Origin: Atriophallophorus winterbourni
Taxonomy: Eukaryota > Platyhelminthes > Trematoda > Plagiorchiida > Microphallidae
Direction: 5' to 3'
Assembly: GCA_013407085.1 (NCBI GenBank)
Contig: JACCGJ010018783.1
Coordinates: forward strand, 1-64,000
Length of the DNA: 64,000 bases
Below the pieces are notes generated by a model, which saw only the letters and a program-made list of their open reading frames with translations, was not told where the DNA came from and did no database searches. Positions 19,174 through 30,820 of this stretch are shown piece by piece. Position numbers and translations under genes: made by a program. Positions within the stretch are counted from its first letter, which is position 1. The number at the start of each line of letters is the position of its first letter.

Positions 19174-20260
19174 CTTAATGCATCGTATTCTGCTCGAAAC
19201 ATATAAGCAATACAGCTCCACTAAACAACTTCTTTATTTTTTGGTTTTTTTGTTGAAAATATTTCATGATATTTATTATTCAAATATTCGAATCGACGGT
19301 ATAACCATTCACACTATCATTGCACGAGACTCAGAATCGATCCTTTTCAATTGGTAGATGATCAAAGCAACTCAATGTTTTTTAGCATGGGCAACCACTA
19401 AATGGTCAGTTGCTGGCAGTTGCATCTGGCTACAAGGTTTTACGTCAATATGTCTGTGAGTTATATGGTACTTTTCGATGTATTACAGTCACAAAGAATA
19501 ATATCAATTTTAATAACACACTTTTGTTTGCCATTACAAAAGTGATAATATACGTAATACTACAAACTACTACTAAGATTTTCTTTATGTATACCGCTAA
19601 ATTTAATGGACAAATACGTAATTATACCACAAAACGTTTGTTAGAGTGAACGTTTTTGTCTCGCAATTAGCCTGCCAGTAAGAACGTTTTCTCTAGCAGG
19701 AAGATCTGCATGAATACTACGTGTAGACTGTGGAACACCACTAAGAAGGTCAACATTTAACAGTACGTTTACCACGTCCTCCGCAGATTGCAGCGTTATT
19801 CGTAAACTGGTTTTGCTGATATCAATTTTGCTGATATCATTGTGTCTGAAATATATTGATAATATATTCATTATTCTAGTTTTCATGAAGGTTAAATAAA
19901 TATTCAGTCTCAAAATTGTTTACACACCTTGTTGTCATCGTGTAAAATTGTCAGCTTTGTTTATATTTCGAAGGACATGTTACTGATGAGTAGTCGAAAA
20001 GTGAACGGAACATTTTTGTTCAACTCAGCTAGTCGCAATTTCGCATTAGCCTTTAAGATTCCGATAAATCACCCATGTTTAATAGATTTTAAATATAAAC
20101 CACACCCATCTTCTTCTATAACCTCTTTAGATTTCTACAGCAAGCCGGATCATGATGTATGCAATGAATCAAAGTAACCAACCAAGCGAACAACCCAATG
20201 AAAATCCCACGAAAATAATCGGTGTTAGCTTGCACTGTATCCGATAGGAAGACCTGACAT
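19174..20260. other. AT-rich unit spacer, no gene seen
   Basis: Close copy of 1,270-2,351. It contains the CR1 ORF1 scrap on the minus strand at about 19,649-19,810 (LRITLQSAEDVVNVLLN). Confidence 0.65.
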
Positions 20261-20550
20261 GGAGATCAGATCGGTTGGGAGACCACAACAGATGTTGCTG
20301 GCTCCTGCACGACTGGTCGGGCAGACAAAGCTACTCAAATGTGCCAGTCTCGAGAAAGATTCATGAACGCTTAATTGGGATCAGTCAAACGGTTCTTAAT
20401 GTGTGGGACTACCCCGGTGATTGTCAAGGTTTCAACTCCCACCCAAGGCTCCGCTGATGAGCTCCAATAAGAGAGAAACTCGAGTCCAGTCCTTACATTA
20501 TGGACCGTCGTGATCAAATTTGGGAATATTTCAAACGACTTGGTACTTAC
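20261..20550 (+). mobile_element. Sm-alpha-like short element, unit 2
   Basis: Matches 2,352-2,640. A box B-like GGTTTCAACTCCC lies at about 20,427-20,440, just before the hammerhead. Confidence 0.65.
20448..20492 (+). ncRNA. Sm-alpha-like hammerhead, core intact
   Basis: CTGATGA at 20,454-20,460, CTC/GAG stem II with a CAATAA loop, GAAA, and the full palindrome ACTCGAGT ending in the GTC cleavage triplet (cut after C20486). The stem I strands (GCTCCG and CAGTCC) pair badly, so activity is doubtful. Confidence 0.68.
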
Positions 20551-21486
20551 GGGTAGTCACAAAAATGATGAACGAATTCTCCAACACCCGTGAAGCCCCC
20601 TAAAAACTCAAGACGCCAAGGTTTGCACTCGTGGGTAACAACGACAGCTAATCCCAACTACCAGATTTCTAAGCGATTCGTAATAGTTCCAAACTTTGAA
20701 ATCTTCACCGAAGCGCAAACGCTCAGTCCACACCATTTCGTTGCCTTTACATCCAACTGTTCTCATGATACCCGCCTCACACACGAAACCTTTTGTATTG
20801 GATTTTGGTTTCTATCGACTCATCAGTTAGCTTGTGACGTATTGTATCGCGAAGCCTCGGACACTTTGTATTTTGGTGTTGAACGTTTATCGTTAGCTTC
20901 ACCACACTATCATATTAATGAATGTATCATGTGCATTGTGTGTTTTCGCGTTTCCTTAGTAAACGATTTTGTCAAACGTATTCTCTATTCGAATTAGCTT
21001 ATATGAGTTGACCATTAGAGTGAATGAAAATTAGATTCAATTTTGAGGAGCAATATGGATATAATCTGCAAGTTGATTTTGACCTAAACCTGTCCCCATA
21101 TCGAATATGCCATGGAATCCTTGGTAGAAATAGAAATCGCACAGCGCAGTGCAACTGAGCTCGTCATTGGCACTTTCTAATCGTCCACATAAAATCCGTT
21201 TCAGAATTCTGAAACTGTGCAAAGCCCAAAACAAAAAGATAACGAAGATCACTAAATTTCCCTGGGAGTTTACTTTATAAAAAATCCCTACTTAGCAGAC
21301 TTGTTTCATCTCCTGTGATAACACACAACTTCCCGGCCACACATTAAAATGTGTCAAAAGCAGCTTGAAATTATTCTACATTTAGTGTCCTTCTGTGCAG
21401 TTGTTAAACAGTTCAACTACCCACGTTTTACTATCTGCTACACTTGATGTTTGAGAAGAATCGCTCGAACAAGTATGTCTTTGCGT
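20551..21486. repeat. Unit sequence downstream of the hammerhead element
   Basis: Copy of 2,641-3,576. A 135-codon frame (20,590-20,997) is open here but shorter in the parallel copies, so it is not called as a gene. Confidence 0.55.
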
Positions 21487-21791
21487 TTCAAGGATTCAAG
21501 GATTTTATGGTTACAAAAGTTAACACTTTAAAACACCACAGGATTACGGTATGAATAAAAACATGAAAAATACAATAGTATAAAAGCAATAGTGAATATC
21601 AAACGTAAGGCTCACGAATGTTATTCTTGTGCATATGTAAATCCAATTTCACTTTCAACGCCGCCAGGCAAGGAGAGTCCACCACTGTTGGGGTAGCAAA
21701 TTCCAAAGAAATATAGCATGTACGGCGAATAAATGGCGCCGACAATCAATACGAGAACTTGGAACGTGAAGGGATAAAGTATGTCCGCGTG

Positions 21792-22445
21792 TCACTTTTC
21801 CATCACACATATCGAGCAAGTGTTTTGGTGGATGTTCTTCGAAGACAAAATTCTATAAGTCGGAATAATATCGTGTCGTATCTTTCTTTGGGTAAAGTCG
21901 CATAGACCCAGACGTCGCAATCTTCCGGTGTACGGAACATTGTGAAGACCCATCACTAACTTTGTTGCTCTATGATAGATTTCATCGAAAAGAGCAATGT
22001 CTTTTCGCAGCCAAGGAGCCCAGACCTCTACCGCATACTCCATCGTAGGGCGAAGGTAGACATTCATTATCCTCGGTAACGTTACCAGAGATAATCTTCC
22101 ACATATTCTTCGAAAGATACCTAACAATCTGTTTGCCCGTCGATATATGTTCTGGCAGTGCGCTGTGCTCTTCAGGTTCCCGCTAATCCACACTCCAAGA
22201 TCTTTTTCTAACGAGCTCCTTGCTAGGTTTTCAGTTCCCAATCGATATGTCCGTGGAACATTCTTGCCAAGATGGAGCATCTTACATTTCTCTATGTTGA
22301 ATGACATGTCATTCATGACCGCCCAATTCGACACGCTGTCCAAATCAATTTGCAGTTCCTCACAATCATCTGCAGAACTTATTGGCGTCCAAATTTTTAT
22401 ATCATCCACGAACAGGACCATTTTGAATTTTGGGGTGTAAATCAT
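21792..22445 (-). pseudogene. LINE ORF2 C-terminal part, open 217 codons
   Basis: Begins MIYTPKFKMVLFVDDIKIW. The catalytic box is FVDD here and FADD in copy 1. It continues through CKMLHLGKNVPRTYRLG, DLGVWISGNLKS, LRPTMEYAVEVWAPWLRKDI and RRLGLCDFTQRKIRHDII. This part is less damaged than in copy 1. It is out of frame with the preceding ORF2 portion by the same break as copy 1. Confidence 0.8.
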
Positions 22446-23530
22446 TTATGTACAGCAGAATGAGGAGCGGGCCTAGCACAGATCCTTGTGGGACTCCACT
22501 GGTGGTTTTGAACGTTTCGGATAGAGCTCCGTTAACTTTAACTTGGGCGTCGCGATCTGTCAAATAGTCGCACAACAATGAGAGGAGTAGATCACATATT
22601 CCTAAATGCATCAGTTTTTGAAGGAGCAAATGATGATTGACTCTGTCAAAAGCCATCGAAATGTCTAGGTAACAGACGTGTATGCAAGCACTTCTATCCA
22701 AATCCTTTGTCCAGTCGTCTAACGCTATGAGAAGATTCGTTAGACAAGAGCGATGGGATCGAAATCCATGTTGCGCTGTCGAAAACAAATCTGTGATTCT
22801 TGAATCGTAAAGTGTGCAACCATTCTTTTCGAGACGATACGTTCCATGAGCTTAGCAATAACAGGTAAAAGTGTGACGGGACGATAATTTGCAGCGTCAG
22901 ATCGGCAACCGCCTTTGAAGATAGGTGTTATCACGCCGCACTTCCAATCTTTCGGTACAACTCCCTTAAGCAACGAATAGTTAAACAGGCTGGAGAGCGG
23001 TTCACAAAGCTGACGGTGACAGAACCTGAGCACATCCGGTGTGATTCCATCCGCTCCTGGGGATTTTCTTACATTTAGTTTGAGCAAATGACTTGCAACA
23101 ATCATTGGATTTATCAAAATATCGCACAATGTTTCGATTCCTGTTTCGATTGAATACTCAAAACGTTCCACGAAAACCTTTGGCACGAACACTTTAGAGT
23201 AGTAAATTGACAAAGCATTTGCGGTTTCCAACGCTGTTCCAGTGAGTTTTTCACCATTCTGGATGGGAAAATACCTGGTTTGACTTTAGCTTTCGCGTTC
23301 ATTATTTTGTTTAGTAACTTAGGTTTGCACTCCATTTTTGATAGGAGCATCAATTGGTGCGCTTCCTTATCCTCTCGAATAAGCGCAGTCACTTTGTTGC
23401 GTAACATACGGAAATGTTGCCAAGAAGTAGAAGTAGTGTTGGCTTTATGCTGTACCCACGCTGCTCGCTTCAGTGCTATCCACGTTTTCGTTCTGCCGCG
23501 GACAACAAAACGAAATTCATGGACGCACAT
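22402..23530 (-). pseudogene. LINE ORF2 reverse transcriptase core, frameshifted
   Basis: Three overlapping frames: 23,530-23,114 (linker, VQHKANTTSTSWQHFRMLRNK), 23,231-22,740 (KSPGADGITPDVLRFCHRQ, NYRPVTLLPVIAKLMERIV) and 22,788-22,402 (QHGFRSHRSCLTN, YLDISMAFDRVNH, SGVPQGSVLGPLL). Single-base indels near 22,790 and 23,270 separate them. Copy 1 is continuous across this region, so these breaks are specific to unit 2. Confidence 0.82.
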
Positions 23531-23724
23531 TTTCTGAACGATCTACGAGTTCTCGTCTATCTTCAGTTTCAGAAAACCTACAAGTTCGTTCCATTGCGAG
23601 TCAGGGCTTATGTTGTTGAAATTGCGGAACCTGCACGAGCCTTTACTCAGGGCCAATTTATCTACCCGTCGAACCAGTGCAATACTCATTACAGTTATAA
23701 CAATTGGCGACGGGGTGCGGAACA

Positions 23725-24792
23725 ATGTCAGTGCCAGTTGAATTTGTACGAGAAGTGCTAAATCAACAGACGCAGATGTTTGGAGAATTAATACAACGTA
23801 TGACAATCAAGACAATCAACAGTCAAAGTTCGGGACAATCAATGGAGAGTCTACTGCAACGGACTTCAGTAGCGCTGGATCTCCTACAAGAAACATTCAA
23901 CATTCAGCTGCAATTCATAGAGAAAGTTGCAGTTCATCAAATAAACAGTTCAAGCTCAGAAGAATCAGTTCAAAGTTCAGTAAATAACGTCGACGAAATA
24001 CAGTCGCATCCAGTTAATGAAGTCGAATTTGATTCATTGAAATTGGAAATGCACATAGAAGATGCTACTACAGAAGATGAGTTCCAGTTCCAAAGGAATT
24101 ATGAGTTTGAGACTAAATTTGAATCAAAGCTGCAGTCCGACCCCGGCAGTAAGTTACAAAAAGTCAGTGAAAAATGTCGGAGTGTGATGAAGCATAAACC
24201 TGAATCAGGAATGAGAGTACTGCTTTTAATCTCAGCCGCAGATGCTGTTCCATACAGCAGGAGAATCAGTAGAGAATTAACTGGTAAAAGAATACGACGA
24301 AACAAAGCCCGTGATGTCATGCCTGAATTTCGACAGACAGGAGATGTTGAAGAGTTTAACCAGAAACATTATGTAATCAATCGTGTGAAAACTGTTGTTC
24401 CAAGTTACGCATACCGGTGGTTCATAAAACTGTTAACTGCCCGACGCAAGCAATATAATTACAGAATCGAACCTCAGTTGAACAAACATCGTGGTGCAAA
24501 ACTGAAAATACTTTCTATTGAGGATAAAGTTTATGTAAAGAACATACGACGCACAAAGGAACCGTCAAAACTATTTCCACGAGAAATCTTTATAAAAACC
24601 GAGGTTCTACCCAATGGCCTCATCAATCATCCAGCAACGCGTTACCTAAAGGCCTCAGTTTATAAAACCAGAATTCGGCCAAACAACACCAGCTTAGCTA
24701 TCGTCCAATGTGTTCATTTTTTTCAAAAAGGGGAGGTGTTGTATAGACGCGTAACGAACTATCGATCAATCATCAATCACGATCGATCGTAA
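23725..24792 (+). CDS. Gag-like/integrase C-terminus fusion ORF of the deleted LTR element
   Basis: 355 codons with no stop from ATG 23,725. The N-terminal half (MSVPVEFVREVLNQQTQMFG, rich in Q, S and E, about 170 residues) looks like the start of a flatworm Gypsy Gag. The C-terminal half has KIRRNKARDVMPEF-like basic sequence and KILSIEDKVYVKNIRRTKE then RYLKASVYKTRIRP, resembling the chromodomain-like tail of a Gypsy integrase. Protease, RT, RNase H and the integrase catalytic core are missing. The last 19 codons lie inside the LTR. Its intactness may mean youth or selection; expression is unknown. Confidence 0.6.
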   Translation: MSVPVEFVREVLNQQTQMFGELIQRMTIKTINSQSSGQSMESLLQRTSVALDLLQETFNIQLQFIEKVAVHQINSSSSEESVQSSVNNVDEIQSHPVNEVEFDSLKLEMHIEDATTEDEFQFQRNYEFETKFESKLQSDPGSKLQKVSEKCRSVMKHKPESGMRVLLLISAADAVPYSRRISRELTGKRIRRNKARDVMPEFRQTGDVEEFNQKHYVINRVKTVVPSYAYRWFIKLLTARRKQYNYRIEPQLNKHRGAKLKILSIEDKVYVKNIRRTKEPSKLFPREIFIKTEVLPNGLINHPATRYLKASVYKTRIRPNNTSLAIVQCVHFFQKGEVLYRRVTNYRSIINHDRS

Positions 24793-24926
24793 GTGCATAT
24801 TGCGATTATTGTTCAGTGTACAAACATTGTGATATTCATTGATTCAGTTAATACACGAGTTCGAGTTCGGTTGTGTTTTGTCGAACCCACGGCTGGGCCA
24901 GTGCAATACTCCTTACAGTTATAACA
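24737..24926 (+). repeat. 3' long terminal repeat
   Basis: 190 bases beginning TGTTGTATAG right after the polypurine tract and ending ACAGTTATAACA. The final 29 bases match the remnant at 23,674-23,702 with one difference. Confidence 0.8.
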
Positions 24927-25890
24927 GTACTACAAACATAGTCGAACACAAGCACTGAATTGTCGCTAAGACCCAGTGGAGCCTGGAATTCGATCGCTTC
25001 GATAGATTGTTCTTCCGATGTTAACACCAATTCCAAGACAGGGACGGTCAGAACCTCTCCTCCAGGTGTATTCGTGAACATGGTTGTATAACGGGATTGA
25101 ATCTAGTACCTCTCTAAATCGGTATTCTAGGGTTTGTGGGGAGTGATCGTCCCTGAGATAAAGGACGGACAGATTAAAATCACCGATAATAAGTGTCGTT
25201 GCTTGCTCTGTGCGAGTCAAGCGCTGAAGCACTTGGATCAACCGTTCGTTGTACGATTCCGTAGATGAAGGGGACCGGTAGGCCACACCAATAATGCAAA
25301 CTTTACCTGACATCATCGCTAAAGAGCACCAAATTGTATCCTCGAGCGTGAATTCTGTTTGGTCTATTGGATGGCACTGGATTCGATTATGGTAATAAAG
25401 AGCAACACCACCACCACTTCTCTTTCGATCGTTACTTATCAAATTCATATTTGGAATTGATATCTCCGTTTCAATCAATTGGGAAGAATACCATATTTCT
25501 GTAATGGCGATAGTGTCAGGTGAGTAGCGCGAACATATCTCGGTTAGCTCAGCTAATTTGTTGGAAAGGCTTTGTGCATTTGCATATAAACATCTTATAA
25601 AGTTTGTGGTGTTCAAATCATGAAAAGTTATCAAAGGGCCGACTCGGTTAGAGTCGGAATGCTCAAGTTTTTTTGAGCTATCGCATGACATTCAGGTTGA
25701 CCCTCATCACTTGGCGTTTGAGGGTCGGTACAATCCTTTTGCTTGTTTCCGGCTATTACCTTGGGCAAGCTCAACTTGACGTTTTGGGGTAGGTTTTTTC
25801 TATTAGCTTTCCATTCACGTTTGATAGTATCCGTCATTTCGGTTGTGTAGAAGGTTAGCTTTAAAGAGCTTGCACCAGTACAGAAAGTTA
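24927..25890 (-). pseudogene. LINE ORF2 endonuclease domain and end of ORF1, unit 2
   Basis: From 25,691 the minus strand encodes the AP-endonuclease (NAQSLSNKLAEL, ITEIWYSS, GGGVALYY, YRSPSSTES, IGDFNLSVL). It is frameshifted near 25,045 by a short deletion (RRGSDRPCLG versus RRGSDRPSVLDLVL). The upstream frame 25,631-25,890 is the C-terminus of ORF1 (KLTFYTTEMTDTIKREWK). The rest of ORF1 is missing. Confidence 0.82.
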
Positions 25891-27047
25891 TAATTAGCTT
25901 CAATTATGGGAACAAAAAGCATGAAGTGAATACAGTATTTTTTTAAATCTGCAGTTAATAGTAGTATTGTGTCCGATATGGCGATCGAAATGATCTTTTC
26001 ACTCATATGGAATTACATTGCGCCCAATCACGATTGTTAGACAAGCAAGACACACGATGCGAAAACGCATAAATCATTGATCTAACACCTATACTTTAAA
26101 GCGAACAACTATTTCAAAATGACGCCGCAACAATGAAAGAAAAAGGTTGATCTACGGTACCATTTGGGACATGATTATCATAAAATCAATCATTAGACAT
26201 TGGAAGTGCAAATGTTAGCATTTATTGAGAAAAATTCCATCCCGCATATATTTACACGCATACTTGGTTCCACCTTCAGCGCTTCGTTGCACACAGAACT
26301 CCGACAAAATTTCTCCACCGAAGACTCACCGGTTACTCTCGTTGGTGCCAACATATTGATTGCTTATTGGACACAATTACGTGAAGTTATACGAGTATCT
26401 TTTCTTCCATTGTGTTTCACGTAATATCGGTCTTGTTGATGGTTCTGGAACATTTTGGGTGGCATAGACATTCCAACGTTAGATTCGGCAAACTAGTCAG
26501 TTTTCCACAGCATTTCACTCAATACCTTGCCATAAATCTTTGTTATTCATAGTCACAGGTAGACGCATCCGCAGGACAACATAAAACATGGGCACCGTGC
26601 GGTCGCATTATTTCGAACTCCCACTTATCAGGATATATTGTTCTCACACTTACACATACGTGGATATATTATACGTTTTAGATTCCTATCGAAGTCAGCC
26701 TTCAGAACATACCACTCTCGTAGCGGTATTCAGTAATACATACAAATTCTGAGTTTTCTTGTGATCCTTCCATATCGGATCTACGCGTATACCGCTTTTG
26801 CTATTCTTCATATCATCAAAGGAATAAGCGACATCGGAAGGAGCTAATTCTTCTGCATCGACTGGTGATATTCTCACAACGTGTGATCAATTCATGGAGC
26901 GTATTGCAGGATTTGATTCTGATTTTACTCTCATTCGTGATAATCGCTTTTCGTCGCGCTCACGCCATTCATCATCGATCGATCGATCGACTGAAACACT
27001 GCGTGTATGCACACCACTGAACTGTGCTGAAAACTGCCCAGAACGGA
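25891..27047. other. Spacer, no gene seen
   Basis: Positions 25,886-26,060 occur inverted at about 40,565-40,745, and about 26,610-26,670 inverted at 8,200-8,270. From about 26,890 it resembles a CR1 5' UTR with a GATC microsatellite (ATCGATCGATCGATCG, about 26,972). Confidence 0.5.
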
Positions 27048-27330
27048 TGACCCCGAAAAGGACACAAAGCGTCTCGGGTTTTGTGTGTGGTCTGCGAAAA
27101 GGCGATGTGCCCCAAGGCGATGACTGCTACGTGTTACGCTTGTTCGTCAAAAGTAAATACGAAGTGCGACAAATCGCTCACCACTGATTTGGTTGCAAGT
27201 ATTAATGGAGAGATTTTTCCTGGTGTTTGTTATGTCTGCCAGTCATTCAAGGCCAAACCGACAGTGATATCCTCGTGGGTAAACACTGCTTGTAACGATA
27301 CTGAAACGCATTTAAATGGACTTAATTGAT
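27048..27330 (+). pseudogene. CR1-like ORF1 N-terminal fragment
   Basis: Starts MTPKRTQS like the complete ORF1 (MTPKRIKS), then shifts frame. The PHD-like finger is readable in the next frame: CVVCEKAMCPKAMTATCYAC, NTKCDKSLTTDLVASINGE, FPGVCYVC. It is cut after HLNGLN. Confidence 0.78.
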
Positions 27331-27779
27331 AAAAACGTCATTAATGTACCTTTGATGTCAGGCACACAGGTTACTATTCAGAGTTTGTAGTGAATGCGTC
27401 ATACTCTTGAAAGCCAACATTTTCCCAGATAGTAACTGAAACAGGTAGGTGTTCGGCGGGAGCACTAACGCCTAAACTTTATGTATTCGTATAGAGAAAC
27501 TTTAGTGAGCTTTTGGCATGTAACAACGAGTCATTAACAGTATTTATTGGTCCGACGCTGTCGACGACGGACTTTTGTGGTTTTTTTAAAGAGGTTGCGG
27601 AATTTTCGCTGGTGATTATGTGTCAACCTCGAATGATTTTGCAATGAAACGCTACAATTTCACCACAGCAACGACTCTGAGATAGCACAATCTAACGTTT
27701 TCAGGTAATTTGTTTCTGCAAGGTTTTAGTTCGGACCCGAAAGCATCTGCCACGCTACTTGACAAAAGTATAACCTTAA
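27331..27779. other. Spacer, probably decayed LINE
   Basis: No frame of interest. It lies between two ORF1 fragments of opposite orientation and is likely decayed ORF1 sequence, but I cannot align it by eye. Confidence 0.35.
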
Positions 27780-28605
27780 GTGGATTTGGACCTTTTCCTT
27801 GATAGTTCGGCTAACAAGATATTCTGTATATGTCGACGACTACAGAAGTTGGGGAACCGATAGTCTCGGCAATTAATGACCACTGTTTAAGATCGTGCTT
27901 TTTGCTTTCATAAACCGTTGCGCAGAATAATACTGTTTGATGCTGTTTGATCCCGACCATTCGGTGTTCGTTGTCTTTCCCACCATGGTACGTCAGCATA
28001 TATAATTTGGTGTGAGTCACTTTGCGCTCGGAGCAAATACGAATTCAGTAGGACATTTTCCATGTGCCTTTCGTTCTCAAAAGTGATCCCAAGCAAACGT
28101 GCTCTCTTGTGTGAAGTCAGTGCTCCCGTCAAACACTTACATACTTCAGTCACCATCTGGGCAATGTTGGGATAAGCAGTCACAACACTCAGTTGAGAAA
28201 GCACTTTTCGGCGTATTTTTCTCAACCTTTTTGCCGCCTTGAGCAACATCTATTTCGGGTTGAATTGTGTTGGCAATTGTATCTACCAAAAGTGGTTTGG
28301 GTGTTTCCTCAAGTTTTTGATAGCAGTTTTTCAAAGTTCTCTATTCTGGGTTCCAGCTTTGCATCATGGGAAGGATTTGTGGGTGTATCGCTAGGCTGTT
28401 TACTTCAACATGCACTACATAGGCAGCAAACGCCGTGGAAACCAACGTTGTTAATAAACAATACCACATTCTGCGTAACGACTTTATCACAGTTGGTATG
28501 TCCTTTACCCAAGCAGCAAAAAGATTTAACTACCCTTTTGTTGCACATTTTACACCCATCACGTGCCTTCTTTGTCTGGGGTATCGAGGTCATCCTTCGT
28601 GTCAT
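27780..28605 (-). pseudogene. CR1-like ORF1 fragment of a different subfamily
   Basis: Minus-strand pieces: MTRRMTSIPQTKKARDGCK and CCLGKGHTNCDKVVTQNVV with GVCCLCSAC (28,605-28,405, finger region), then RARLLGITFENERHMENVLL and IIYADVPWWERQR (28,249-27,908), HDLKQWSLIAETIGSPTSVV (27,870s). The order matches the complete ORF1, with stops and frameshifts between. Confidence 0.75.
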
Positions 28606-29249
28606 TGTTACAATCCAGCGAGTAATGAATCAGTAAACTTGGCGATGAGGTTGTTTATCGATCGATAACTACCGGTGGAATGAATGCGTTGAATTGGAGT
28701 GGCGCGATCCAAGCGGTAAACAGCGAACGAGGTTGAGTAAAAGTGATGCGGTTCAACGAGTTTCGATGTGACTGTGTTGAAAAAAACAATCAGTCGATTC
28801 GAAATGATGTGATCTCAACAGTATTCGAACAGGAACGATATACTCAATCGCCGGGGCTATTACACGCGTAGGTAAATTTGGGTTAAAAATTGAAAAATTG
28901 GATTTTCAAGGATTAACCTTACTCGAAGTTGAAACCGGTATATTCCGAACGACAAACATGTAAGGAAATAAATCCAAATTTATAAGAGGTTAATAGTAAT
29001 CCAGATACCGAGATCCTTCTCAGCGCAGGTCCAAGTCAAGTTTTCATCACCAACATTATATGTATGCTAGTATTGGTGGCCAAGTTGTAGCATTTTACAT
29101 ATACGTATGTTAACGGTCATGTGATTTAGTTGAGACCAATGATACAGGTCATCCAAATTCTCTTGTAGCATCGAACAATCTTCAATGGATCGCATTTGCT
29201 TCGATATTTTCATGTCATCATCAAAAATAACAATCATACAAAGTTGAAA
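28606..29249. other. Spacer, no gene seen
   Basis: Includes a likely LINE 5' UTR on the left. No recognisable coding or RNA feature. Confidence 0.4.
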
Positions 29250-30820
29250 CGGGTATCAGTATATGATGTTCTGTTATTAATGCTTCTGTTCGCGGATGAT
29301 ATATATGTGTCGACGCGAATCAGTTATTCTGTAAATTGTCGGAAACTGCAAATGGATTTGGTAATAGGTTCAGCTTGGTAGACCACCAAAGATATGTCCT
29401 TCGACACAGAGAATAGCAAGATGCTCCACCGTAGCGAGAATTTTCTTTGGAAGAAGCTACCTCACTGATCGCAAGGCAATAGTACGTATCGATGGTGGTA
29501 TATTTATGGAAATCGAAGCCACTAGCTGTGTCCCACAGTGTTCAATGCTTGGTGCGGTTTTCTTTTTGGTATAGATCAATGATCCTCGTAAACTCATCGC
29601 AGCAAATGTGTTTCTTTTTGCGGATGATGCTAAACTTTAAATACGAACCAAGTCAAGTGTGGACTGTTCGCACGCACAGAGTTATTTGGATACATTGAAA
29701 AGCTGTTCAGAGACGAACAAGCTTCCATTCAACTTCAAAATGTGCAAAATTTTACATATTGGGAAAACATCCAATTCTCTTATAAGCTTGGATCTCAAAA
29801 ACTGGAATGGACAACAGAAGAAAAGTATCTGTTTCAAGAACAACATGCAATGCGAGGCCATGTAAAACTGAGCAAGCCACCTGCTAGGTATGCTTCGGCG
29901 CTTATTTGGACGTTTTTCATTTAAATCATTCCCACTGCTCCTAAATACGTATATTAACCTCCATGGCTACAAAGGACACCGAGCTTTTGAGAGGATTTAT
30001 CGCAGAGCAACTAAAATGGTAAGCTGTATTCGCGGCTTCCCTTATGGGTTCAACTGTTGAAGATACATCCTCTCAACGAAACTGCTGTCGGTTCTGCTTT
30101 TCGGTGCGCGTTTGTTTCTTAAGAAACTCCTTTTTCGACAGACGGTGTACAAAGATCTAGTGAAAGGATTTTCAAAAAAAGCGTATATTGAGGCTTAGTA
30201 ATTCTACCATACAACCCGTTTGTATAAATTATTTACGCAAGTTAACACGATACTTATCTTACCTAATAATGTTGCATCATACTGAGACAATACATGACAT
30301 TTTTTATAACTTCAAAAGAGGTCGATCTTCCCAACGACTCGTTTTTTGTTCTTATATGAATGACATACGCTTTCTACAGCCATAAGCATTGTATGCCATA
30401 TATTGTTGAATCTTGAATTATATCGATCGAGAACTGAAAGCTTGGCATGGATCTATGCGTAACAAACTATGGAGTACGGAATACTGGAAATCAAAAGCGA
30501 ACAGTTTAGTGCTCGAATGTAAATCAACAGATCTGCAGATTGTTGGGTTTCTTTCGAAGAATGTTTTGAAGATTATTGCTAATACCGTTACCAATTATAA
30601 CGGATTAAAACCCTCGTCCAACGTAGGAATATGTCTAGCGTATATGATCTTTGCCTGCGAAAATTATATTGTACTCTGCGATAAAATTTATCACACAGCG
30701 ACAAAGTCAGTGATGATCCATCGCAAGGTTCCGTAAAATGAAAAATGGCGCCTTCTAGGTCTATGTGACTTTACCCATATCAAAATACCGCAAGATACTA
30801 TTCTCATCCACTAAAACACG
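29250..30820 (+). pseudogene. CR1-like reverse transcriptase, decayed plus-strand copies
   Basis: Two catalytic boxes are visible: LLMLLFADDIYVSTR near 29,290 and FLFADDAKL near 29,615. They are followed by NKLPFNFKMCKILHIGK (29,730) and CDKIYHTATKSVMIHRKVP (30,680). Two boxes in a row imply two overlapping or tandem fragments. The 3' half parallels 11,282-12,560. Confidence 0.75.

Larger units (their letters stand above)
23674..24926 (+). mobile_element. Internally deleted Gypsy-type LTR element with truncated 5' LTR
   Basis: A 190-base 3' LTR (24,737-24,926, TGTTGTATAG to TTATAACA) follows a perfect polypurine tract (AAAAAGGGGAGG). On the left only the last 29 bases of the 5' LTR remain (to 23,702), followed by a primer-binding-site-like TTGGCGACGGGG. 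Total length is about 1.25 kb, so most of gag-pol has been lost. The LTR terminal bases TG...CA are typical. Confidence 0.8.
21487..25890 (-). mobile_element. CR1-like LINE, copy 2, split by an LTR element
   Basis: Runs from the 3' octamer tail (TCCTTGAA twice, 21,487-21,502) up to the C-terminal part of ORF1, where it is cut at about 25,890. ORF2 is interrupted at 23,674-24,926 by an LTR element. At the insertion about 28 bases of LINE present at 5,775-5,802 are missing, so a deletion accompanied or followed it. Confidence 0.8.

Noticed and set aside
23704..23724. Extending the LTR-element ORF to an upstream TTG start
   Set aside because: These bases look like the primer-binding site; the first ATG at 23,725 is the safer start.
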